Shown here in pieces: positions 58,301 through 64,000 of a stretch of DNA of 64,000 bases. Source of the DNA: a virus. The stretch is taken from IMG/VR virus record IMGVR_UViG_3300010354_000060, positions 1 through 64,000 of that record. One strand, written 5' to 3'. Positions within the stretch are counted from its first letter, which is position 1; the number at the start of each line of letters is the position of its first letter. The position numbers and the translations under genes were made by a program. The notes beneath the pieces were generated by a model that saw only the letters and a program-made list of their open reading frames with translations, ran no database searches and was not told where the DNA came from.

Positions 58301-60404
58301 CTGCACCAAAACCAACACTTGTTGAAATACCACTTGTATTATAATATGTTGAAGAACTTGATATAGCAGTTCCATAAGCATTATCTGGAAAATCTACATC
58401 CCCAGTATTTCCATTAAATGGCACCAAAGCTTTGGTGTAAATATCCGTTACATGTGCTGCAGGTACGGCATATGTAGAAGATGTATATCTGGATAATCCT
58501 ACAGTGAATCTAAAGTCATCAATATAAGCATAGGTTCCATTACTACTATCGTATGCAGAACCAATTCTAATTGCCCTTTGGGGATAATTATTTGAGTCTG
58601 CATAATTAGTGCTCTCCTGAGTACCATTAAGATAAAGTCTTGTTACATTAGATGTTCTTGATAGTGCAACATGGTTCCAAGAACCTGCAGTAATAGTATT
58701 TGAACTTTCCTTAACATCAACACCATTTAAATGAAGAACAAGCGTATTGTTAGTACTAATCTTTAGACAAGGAGAAAATTCTGTCAGCACATTTCTCATG
58801 TCAAAAATGGTTTCGGCAGTACCATTTCTGTTTCTATAAATCCAAAATTCAATTGTAAAGTCCTGTGTTCCAATTTCAAAATCTAAATTAGAAGCACAGG
58901 AGACATAATCAACTCCACCAGAAGTAGGATTCAGAAGAAGGGATGCATTTCCATACTTATACTGCGTTTGAGATAATGCAGCTTCATTTGCTGGAGCAAA
59001 ATACTTTGATGTTGTAAAAGTTGTAATGCCACCACCAGCATCAATTCCCCTAACGTAAATGATAAGATTATTTGTTGGAGATGTGCCACCCAATGAAGAA
59101 CCAAGGGCAACGACTCTATCACCAACTACATATCCATAACCTGTATTCACAACTGTTGGAGTATATCTTCCATTATATCTGTCAATATTAAAGATAGCGG
59201 CTGCACCGTTTCCAAAATTAACATTGGAGGCTGTTATAATGCCAACATTTGTAGAGTTACCAATGGCAACAGCATTATAAGGCGATGATAATGTGAGAGT
59301 ATTTCCATCAATGTTAGTAACAAATGTTGATTTTCCAGTGCCATCATCAATAGCATTACCAATACTAATGCCTGAATTACTGGCAACTTGGATTAGGTTA
59401 GTTGGTGGAACAACATTTTGTGCGAAAACTGTTGTGGCAGATGATGACGTAATACCAGTTACCTGAGTTCCAGTAAGGAGTCCTGCTGCAGTTAAAGGAG
59501 AACCTACAATTGAATTATTAACTCCAGTATATGCAATTCTTGTTGATCCAGTTTGAGTAATTAATTTAGATGTAAATGTTCCAGTATTACCATTAGACTG
59601 AATACTATATGTTGGAGATCCAATTGAAGCTCCAGTATAGAAACCACCCTTTCTTAATTGAGTGTATGTAGCGAATAAAGAATCGCCTGGGTTTACTCCC
59701 ACTTTACCCTTAGCAAAATAGGTAAATGTGGTTGAAGAAATAACAGTCTCTACAATAAAAGATCCTTCTGCTCTTGAAGATCCTCTTATACTTTCTGCAA
59801 GACCAACGATTCTAAATGGACTTCCAGGAGAAAGACCGTGAGTTTCTGTAGTGGTAACACTAATTAAAGATGCACCAACCCCACCAGCAGGGAAACTTGC
59901 GTCCGTAACAACTGCTGAAACTGTAACATCGGATCCAGCAATCTCATAGATACTTGGATATCCACGGATTAAATCAATAGTTTGCCATTTAGTTGGTTGA
60001 ATTCCATACTCAAAGTCAGCGTCAATCATAGATTGCGGAGTTGCAACCCTCATTCTTTCAATAGCATCAGTACCAAAATCATAAGGTCTGAATTTAGTTT
60101 CTTCTACTTCAATAAAAATTGAGATAGAATCTGAAGCACTTTGATCCGAAGTATCAAACTGAAAATGTATAGTTGTTACACCATTTGATGCTGATGTTGC
60201 ATATGGGAACGAAGAATCAAAACTATCACTAAATTCAACTACGATTTTATTCGTTGGATCAGCAAAATTGTAAAGAACTCTATTATCTGTAGTGTTGGTA
60301 ATAAGAAGAATCTGATTCAGTTGGATTTTATCCAACACCTTAATACTACCAGCTCCAGCAATACCAGGAGTAAAAACATAATCTCTAATCTGTCTCTTAG
60401 CCAT
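55383..60404 (-). CDS. Very large virion structural protein (1673 aa), LamG-like domain
   Basis: N-terminal KRQIRDYVFTPGIAGAGSIKVLDKIQLNQILLITNT, then a FAD..NKIVVEFSDSFDS block. About residues 490-670 form a LamG/concanavalin-like domain (FTIEFWIYRNRNGTAETIFDM, SWNHVALSRTSNVTRLYLNG, IDDFRFTVGLSRYTSS). The C-terminal ~400 residues (ISSSQNTIPLVDASLYPTSGTIYLDNELITY, SPSVSNAIVGDLGQRELINRAQLLL) are beta-rich. The ending SNITGNFVLRWAEAQA is compact. Probably a fibre or baseplate-edge protein that binds glycans (inference). Many MGxG-type repeat modules (YTVNSIADENTFTV) recur in the 1939-residue protein. Confidence 0.7.
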   Translation of the reverse strand: MAKRQIRDYVFTPGIAGAGSIKVLDKIQLNQILLITNTTDNRVLYNFADPTNKIVVEFSDSFDSSFPYATSASNGVTTIHFQFDTSDQSASDSISIFIEVEETKFRPYDFGTDAIERMRVATPQSMIDADFEYGIQPTKWQTIDLIRGYPSIYEIAGSDVTVSAVVTDASFPAGGVGASLISVTTTETHGLSPGSPFRIVGLAESIRGSSRAEGSFIVETVISSTTFTYFAKGKVGVNPGDSLFATYTQLRKGGFYTGASIGSPTYSIQSNGNTGTFTSKLITQTGSTRIAYTGVNNSIVGSPLTAAGLLTGTQVTGITSSSATTVFAQNVVPPTNLIQVASNSGISIGNAIDDGTGKSTFVTNIDGNTLTLSSPYNAVAIGNSTNVGIITASNVNFGNGAAAIFNIDRYNGRYTPTVVNTGYGYVVGDRVVALGSSLGGTSPTNNLIIYVRGIDAGGGITTFTTSKYFAPANEAALSQTQYKYGNASLLLNPTSGGVDYVSCASNLDFEIGTQDFTIEFWIYRNRNGTAETIFDMRNVLTEFSPCLKISTNNTLVLHLNGVDVKESSNTITAGSWNHVALSRTSNVTRLYLNGTQESTNYADSNNYPQRAIRIGSAYDSSNGTYAYIDDFRFTVGLSRYTSSTYAVPAAHVTDIYTKALVPFNGNTGDVDFPDNAYGTAISSSSTYYNTSGISTSVGFGAVFDIVRVGGATTTYTVNFVAGQASTGSSYSISDVITIDGSVLNGSSVTNDITITVTSVDVVGGITGFTHTGTAVSGNIFYANRRVTNSGSGATFSISKEGGVYTATPVNGGSGYYPGYQLFAAGTVLGGVIPTNNLTMTVTGIDLSGTPGAISSVSSSGTPVAGTAAVFYPTVSISETTTGQIADAATISFSSLARILVQFSSNHGLVPGDTVLSAITSVGSGHSLASGPFIVDNVPNSNQIVYSAKSTGTITSAGLAGTIYPRPDCFYVHRPFDGGVQLGTGGPAHGAHAVRQSKKYIRYQSGKGIMYTTGCLFAPSYDLRNVTSSGISTGSVITCVTDDTEHGLQVGAEVQLSGLETSGYTGTYTVNSIADENTFTVLSRGVLGSTTPTLGRPPQVSLYKWKGATVRAGAFDDQNGIFWQYDGINLAVGLRSATFQLAGTINADPDSNSITGTNTRFLDQLTAGDRIVIRGMTHIVTAVANNTSMTVTPDYRGVSSITGARASLVQDIIIPQSQWNLDRADGTGASGYDIQINKMQMIGFQYTWYGAGFIDWMLRGPDGNYLFVHRLKNNNKNTEAYMRSGNLPVRYEVINEGPKSKISEEISSSQNTIPLVDASLYPTSGTIYLDNELITYTNKSGNTLTGATRASTFSNFAGGSQRTYSAGSAAGHQRTTGAVFVSNTATPVISHWGSAFLTDGLFDTDRGYIFNYQQVGNTITTTKSTLFMIRLSPSVSNAIVGDLGQRELINRAQLLLKSLEFTPTGGASSQAVVIEGVLNPSNYPTNPSSVNWFGLSSQGAGGQPSFAQIANASNITWAGGAASFSASTTVTQNYFTQYQIFDKTATANARIGYFVSGTGVPGGTRVINIFQYDVNNNYIQFSNSVNSGTAGSISYTFTANTLSAAPGETVFSFVGTAVDKANIELNELKELNNTPIGGRGTFPNGPDVLAINAYLTTGSNITGNFVLRWAEAQA

Positions 60405-60429
60405 TGATAATTATCTCCTAATAGTGCGA

Positions 60430-61512
60430 TTAAGAAAGTGCGATTGAAAATACAGCAGCTCTAGCATCAACATAATTTTTGTTGGCAGCATCGGTGCCTG
60501 TTATTGCTGTTCCTACATTTGTAACCCTATTATTTAGAGCGTTGATTGTTCCCCCAACACTCAAATTCCCCGATAAAGTTGCTGAGGTAATATTGATATT
60601 ATTATCTAAGTTTACCGTTGCAACTCTATTATTATTAACGACATTCAGGTTACTATTGAAGTTAATCGTAGTTGCAGCTCCGACTGCAACCCCCTTAGAT
60701 TCAACTGCAACATTTAAACCAGTTACTGATGTAGAAATAGTGCCAACCAAATTCGCAGCATTCACAGATCCACTAAATGCTGTTGCTGTTAAAACCCCAG
60801 TAACAACACCACCATTCTGAACGATTAACTTATTTGCAGTTAAATCATCAAAAGTTGCATCAAGAATTGGCGTAGATACTGTAGTTTTGACTCCATAAAC
60901 AACAAAGTTAACATAAGAATAGTCACTTGAAGAACAAACTAATGTCTGACCTGGAGATAACTTCAGATCTTTTCTAACATATGTTTGACCTGGTTCAATT
61001 GCTGCATCATATTCAAGGAATTGTGATGTAGTAAACCCAGCAAGAACACCTGTAGTAATTCCAAGTCTTGCTACAGCAGGGACAGAATTAAGATTACAAA
61101 CAACAACAGTAGCAGTAGCGTTATATCCTTCTGGAGATGTGTATAAAGTTAACTCAGTTTTTCCTGCAGTCTGAACAGAGGATAAGAATCCAGAGTTTGT
61201 AGAGTCGGATGCTGTCTCACCATACAAAACAAAGTTTGTATTAGGATCACTTGATCTAACAAGAATACTTTGACCATTTCCAAAATAAATAGTGTCAGTC
61301 TCAAAGGTTTCCCCATAATTGATAATCCTGTTATAATGTAAGTATTCCTGATCAACACCGTTTGTGGAGATCGCAACACGGACCTTAACAGGATTATAAT
61401 TTTTATGAGATATGGAAATCTTTCCTTCAACTAAATTCCCAGCAGACGAAGTATACAATGCTGTATCTTTGTTTATAACTGGTATATTTGAAGCGAGTAG
61501 GCCAAATGCCAT
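60430..61512 (-). CDS. Virion structural/fibre protein (360 aa)
   Basis: N-terminal ~200 residues form two beta domains with recurring LYTSSAGNLVEGKISISHKNYNPVKVRVAIS and LYTSPEGYNATATVVVCNLNSVPAVARLGI. The C-terminal ~140 residues are fibre shaft (ASGVLTATAFSGSVNAANLVGTIS). It ends with TGTDAANKNYVDA, a motif very common at fibre ends of phages. Two internal repeats with YVVYG/VNFVVYG. Likely a decoration or fibre protein coupled to the neighbouring 1673-residue protein. Confidence 0.65.
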   Translation of the reverse strand: MAFGLLASNIPVINKDTALYTSSAGNLVEGKISISHKNYNPVKVRVAISTNGVDQEYLHYNRIINYGETFETDTIYFGNGQSILVRSSDPNTNFVLYGETASDSTNSGFLSSVQTAGKTELTLYTSPEGYNATATVVVCNLNSVPAVARLGITTGVLAGFTTSQFLEYDAAIEPGQTYVRKDLKLSPGQTLVCSSSDYSYVNFVVYGVKTTVSTPILDATFDDLTANKLIVQNGGVVTGVLTATAFSGSVNAANLVGTISTSVTGLNVAVESKGVAVGAATTINFNSNLNVVNNNRVATVNLDNNINITSATLSGNLSVGGTINALNNRVTNVGTAITGTDAANKNYVDARAAVFSIALS

Positions 61513-61536
61513 GAACCTATAATTATAAATTTTAAC

Positions 61537-61544
61537 TATTTATC
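61537..61544 (-). promoter_or_regulatory. T4-like late promoter motif
   Basis: GATAAATA on the minus strand, 25 bases before the ATG at 61512. Also in this 39-base divergent gap is TATAAATT on the plus strand (61524-61531), a weaker candidate for the hldD-like gene. Confidence 0.5.
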
Positions 61545-61551
61545 ATTCCCT

Positions 61552-62346
61552 ATGATTGTATTAACAGGTCACGCTGGATTTATTGGACAGAATTTTCTAA
61601 AAAAATTAGAAGATAAAGATGTAATTTTGATTGAAAAAGATGATGCCTTTAGATTTATTAGAGAGTTTGATGCATGGGATAAGGTAGAACTGATTTTACA
61701 TCAAGGTGCTATCTCATCAACAACAGAAAAAAATATTCGCACAATCTATCATAACAATGTTGCATTTACTCTATTCCTTTTAGAACATGCAATGGGATAT
61801 GAGATTCCAATGAAGTATGCATCGTCTGCTTCAGTTTATGGAAATACTCAGGGAGAAATCAATCCACTAAACCAATACGCAATCTCAAAACTTCAGATTG
61901 ATTACTGCGTGTTAGATAACCTTGATAAGTTTCCTTTGATTCAAGGATTCAGATACTTTAATGTCTATGGTAACGGGGAAGATCATAAGGGTGATCAAGC
62001 TAGTCCAGTAAGTAAGTTTACAAAACAGATCAAAGAAACTGGAGAACTCAATCTCTTTGAGGGATCTGATAAGTTTCTTCGCGACTTTGTTTGTGTTGAT
62101 GATGTAGTAGATATCGTTCTAAACAACAATGCCCCAAGTGGAATCTACGATATTGGTACAGGCGAACCTATCTCATTCCAAAAGGTAGCAGAACTGGTTA
62201 CAAAAAAAGAGAATGGTAAAATTAATACCATTCCCTTTCCAGATCATTTAGTTGGTAAATATCAGACTTATACTTGTGCAGACATGAGTTGGTTAGGAGA
62301 GTATAATTTCAAAACTGTCGAAGACTATCTCCTGGAACAACCCTAA
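61552..62346 (+). CDS. hldD: NAD(P)-dependent sugar epimerase, HldD (ADP-heptose 6-epimerase)-like
   Basis: 264 residues. Rossmann start MIVLTGHAGFIGQNFLKKL (GxxGFIG), then ILHQGAISSTTEKN, ASSASVYGN, and YAISKLQID (YxxxK). FRYFNVYGNGEDHKGDQASPVSKF is the diagnostic block of HldD/RfaD; bacterial HldD (310 residues) is longer. The family makes ADP-L-glycero-D-manno-heptose from the D,D form for LPS core. Faces the kinase and nucleotidyltransferase genes; its end overlaps the cupin gene by 38 bases. It could be another SDR-type epimerase. Confidence 0.75.
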   Translation: MIVLTGHAGFIGQNFLKKLEDKDVILIEKDDAFRFIREFDAWDKVELILHQGAISSTTEKNIRTIYHNNVAFTLFLLEHAMGYEIPMKYASSASVYGNTQGEINPLNQYAISKLQIDYCVLDNLDKFPLIQGFRYFNVYGNGEDHKGDQASPVSKFTKQIKETGELNLFEGSDKFLRDFVCVDDVVDIVLNNNAPSGIYDIGTGEPISFQKVAELVTKKENGKINTIPFPDHLVGKYQTYTCADMSWLGEYNFKTVEDYLLEQP

Positions 62347-62683
62347 TACTATCAGTTTCAAAGTGCTGAGTTGAGAATTCAAACAACTCAGTATCTTCCA
62401 AAGCAATCATCTGATGTCTCAATCCTCTCCTAACGTGAAATTTGTCACCTTGGGAGAGGATTATTTCGTTGGCATCATCTAAATCATCAATGTCATTATA
62501 CTTAAGGATAATCTTTCCACTTTGAACATAGAAAGTTTCATCTTTAAGGACATGATAATGGAAGGAACACTTACCACCCTTTACAAAATAAAGTAGTTTG
62601 CCACAATACTCTGAGTTGTTGACGATCCATTTCTCAAATCCCCAACCCTTAGATACAATTTTAATTGAAGAATCCTTTGACAT
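62309..62683 (-). CDS. Cupin-domain sugar-enzyme-like protein
   Basis: 124 residues with a cupin core: KGGKCSFHYHVLKDETFYVQSGKIILKYND, then LSQGDKFHVRRGLRHQMIALEDTELFEFSTQH. The G(X)5HxH...E and G...P/R..H layout is present (HYH, E, H). Close to the cupin part of mannose-6-phosphate isomerase/GDP-mannose enzymes (SKGWGFEKWIVNNSEYCGKLL is typical). Suggests sugar phosphate isomerisation or binding. Overlaps the kinase by 23 bases and the convergent epimerase by 38. Confidence 0.7.
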   Translation of the reverse strand: MSKDSSIKIVSKGWGFEKWIVNNSEYCGKLLYFVKGGKCSFHYHVLKDETFYVQSGKIILKYNDIDDLDDANEIILSQGDKFHVRRGLRHQMIALEDTELFEFSTQHFETDSIRVVPGDSLRQF

Positions 62684-63419
62684 CTTCCTCCGTTAACACA
62701 TAAGTTCCTTGATTTTGAACTGCGATAGCTGCTGCTTTATTCGCCAACAGTATTGCTCTTTCAATACTTTCATAACAAAGATATCCATATACTAAAGCAG
62801 CAAGGAAGGTATCGCCAGCACCTGCCACATCATATACCTTTACTTTTTCTGCAGGATATAAAGTATTATTATATAGACACCCCTCTCCACCTTTGGTAAC
62901 AATCAAATTATCTATGCGGCAATCTTCATTCAATTTAGAATATTCTAAGTCATTGATTTTAATATAACAATTTTCTTTGTTTGGTAAGAGTGTTTTCTTA
63001 CTATCAATAAAGATGGGAACCTCACAATTACTAACAATTTCAAATAGTTTTTGAGATGTAATATACCCTTTATTGTAATCTGAAATTACAACAGCATCAA
63101 AACTATCCGTTGATACTGGTAGAAGAAGAGGTTTTACAATGTCCTCAACATCTACACGAAGAAGTTGTTGATTAGATTTCTCATCAATCATCCTCGTTTT
63201 GATAATCTTTTCGGGGTTAGTAAGGAATGTAATGTGCATATCAAATGACTGAAGATTGAGACACACATTACCCGCCATACCAGATTTCACTTCAGTTCTT
63301 GAGAACTTCATCACAGGAACAGGAGCCTCTGGACTTAGACGCTCACACTTCCCATAGATGTACTCATCCTCACAACTATCCCCGATCAATAATACTTTGT
63401 ATTGTTTTTGTTGAGGCAT
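62661..63419 (-). CDS. PfkB-family kinase, HldE kinase domain-like
   Basis: 252 residues. Signature 1: GDSCEDEYIYGKCERLSPEAPVPVMKFSRTEVKSGMAGNVCLNL, matching the RfaE/HldE kinase domain (YGxxxRISPEAPVPV...GGAANVA). Signature 2: YDVAGAGDTFLAALVYG, the ribokinase-family anion-hole/catalytic motif (Asp). VVISDYNKGYI resembles HldE 'DYGKG'. In HldE the kinase makes heptose 1,7-bisphosphate. Slightly shorter than the ~320-residue domain, with a compact middle. Adjacent to the nucleotidyltransferase, which is fused to it in HldE, with a 44-base overlap. Confidence 0.8.
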   Translation of the reverse strand: MPQQKQYKVLLIGDSCEDEYIYGKCERLSPEAPVPVMKFSRTEVKSGMAGNVCLNLQSFDMHITFLTNPEKIIKTRMIDEKSNQQLLRVDVEDIVKPLLLPVSTDSFDAVVISDYNKGYITSQKLFEIVSNCEVPIFIDSKKTLLPNKENCYIKINDLEYSKLNEDCRIDNLIVTKGGEGCLYNNTLYPAEKVKVYDVAGAGDTFLAALVYGYLCYESIERAILLANKAAAIAVQNQGTYVLTEEDVKGFFN

Positions 63420-63777
63420 ATTCTTCTATACGATCAAAAAATACTAATTCAGTTGCGTAATGAGATCCGATTACTGTTTTACCTTTCCAGTCAGACCCAA
63501 CAATCATTATATCAGGTTTTACAATTTTGACAAGACTTTCTAATTGTTCATCACTTGCAAAAGAAAGAACTACATCTACAGGTTTGAGATTCTGTAGATG
63601 AAATATTCTCTCTTGTAGATTATAAACAGGTCTTGATGGTCCTTTCTTTTCTTTGACTCTTTCATCAGTATCAATTGCCACATACAAAAAGTCTCCTAAA
63701 CTTTTTGCATAGCTTAGGAGATGTATATGACCCGAATGAAGTAAATCAAAAGTGCCATTTACAAAAACTTTTTTCAT
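63376..63777 (-). CDS. Cytidylyltransferase-like, HldE adenylyltransferase domain
   Basis: 133 residues, typical length of the domain. FVNGTFDLLHSGHIHLLSYAKSLGDFLYVAIDTD has the (H/N)GxFDxxHxGH nucleotidyltransferase motif; VVLSFASDEQLESLVKIVKPDIMIVGSDWKGKTVIGS fits the TagD/RfaE2 family. HldE uses it to make ADP-heptose from heptose-1-phosphate; GCT/TagD would use CTP and glycerol-3-phosphate. Its neighbours favour the heptose role. The start overlaps the carbamoyltransferase stop as ATGA. Confidence 0.85.
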   Translation of the reverse strand: MKKVFVNGTFDLLHSGHIHLLSYAKSLGDFLYVAIDTDERVKEKKGPSRPVYNLQERIFHLQNLKPVDVVLSFASDEQLESLVKIVKPDIMIVGSDWKGKTVIGSHYATELVFFDRIEEYASTKTIQSIIDRG

Positions 63778-64000
63778 TCGTTAGGAATATAAGCAAGTTT
63801 CTGAATTTCAGGAAGATACATATACTCAATGTCACACCTCTTCAAGGTATTAACACCATCCTCAACAGTCTCAACCAGTGGATCGCCACCAAGATTAAAA
63901 CTTGTATTGAAGAGAATAGGAACTTCACTCAATTTTTCAAAGGCATCAATCAGATTATAGTAGTGTTCATTCTGTTCTGTAGTTACAGTTTGAATACGGC
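63774..64000 (-). CDS. NodU/CmcH-type carbamoyltransferase, C-terminal end only
   Basis: Only the last ~74 residues are in the window. RIQTVTTEQNEHYYNLIDAFEKLSEVPILFNTSFNLGGDPLV is the diagnostic C-terminal block of carbamoyltransferases (Rxx...N..Y..I..F...GxPxLxNTSFNxxGEPxV), and the end reads MYLPEIQKLAYIPNE. These enzymes add a carbamoyl group from carbamoyl phosphate to sugars or antibiotics. Coupled to the heptose nucleotidyltransferase gene, so a carbamoylated surface sugar or nucleotide sugar is plausible. Confidence 0.85.
   Translation of the reverse strand, partial: RIQTVTTEQNEHYYNLIDAFEKLSEVPILFNTSFNLGGDPLVETVEDGVNTLKRCDIEYMYLPEIQKLAYIPNE

Noticed and set aside
1-64000. Transposase, integrase, homing endonuclease or CRISPR features
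   Set aside because: I looked for typical motifs (DDE, HNH, GIY-YIG, LAGLIDADG, repeat-spacer arrays) and saw none. The genome seems lytic in character.

Overview
The window looks like part of the genome of a T4-like myovirus that infects marine picocyanobacteria (Synechococcus or Prochlorococcus). It is AT-rich. It carries a T4 core: baseplate, head-completion and replication or late-transcription proteins that I recognise as gp4, gp26, gp48, gp53, gp32, gp33 and gp59, with weaker matches to gp5, gp27, gp51 and gp54. It also carries genes typical of cyanophages: phoH, thyX, speD, glutaredoxin, a ferredoxin-dependent bilin reductase, DUF1825 and DUF4278 proteins, 2-oxoglutarate/Fe(II) oxygenases and an LPS-sugar locus. 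Almost all genes lie on the minus strand and are packed with ATGA or TAATG overlaps. Several blocks are preceded by ATAAATA-type motifs resembling T4 late promoters.

Layout. 0-3.3 kb: small minus-strand genes, including a secreted protein, an RlpA-like double-psi barrel protein and an HExxH zincin-like protein. 3.3-11.3 kb: five predicted 2OG-Fe(II) oxygenases and a sugar-O-methyltransferase-like protein, interleaved with tail-fibre proteins. 5.6-25.1 kb: a large tail-fibre/adhesin region with glycine-rich proteins, two tail-collar proteins, a Calx-beta protein with an Ala-Pro repeat and an Ig-like protein, ending in a 1939-residue protein. 25.2-26.8 kb: four tRNA genes among small ORFs. 26.8-43.97 kb: tail-tip and baseplate genes, namely two paralogous fibre-like proteins, a beta-helical spike, a 1530-residue PA14-like repeat protein, an OB-fold hub, a gp27-like hub, two tape-measure-like proteins (one with lysozyme and M15 peptidase domains), gp26 with a probable -1 frameshift extension, and a gp54-like protein. 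44.0-46.9 kb: plus-strand gp4, an unknown, gp48 and gp53. 46.9-55.3 kb: the replication, late-transcription and metabolic block, with the bilin reductase on the plus strand. 55.4-61.5 kb: two virion proteins. 61.5-64 kb: ADP-heptose-type sugar genes and a NodU-type carbamoyltransferase cut by the window edge.

How it fits together: the structural genes would build a contractile tail whose tip carries peptidoglycan hydrolases and many alternative adhesins. The oxygenases and methyltransferase may modify those fibres or host glycans. The metabolic genes (ThyX, AdoMetDC, PhoH, glutaredoxin, bilin reductase) are auxiliary genes acting on host metabolism during infection. The most notable observations are a T TTT TTC slippery site joining gp26 to a 59-codon ORF just before the tape-measure genes, late-promoter motifs enclosed in perfect inverted repeats, and the oxygenase/adhesin clustering. 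All family assignments are from reading the sequence, without database searches.
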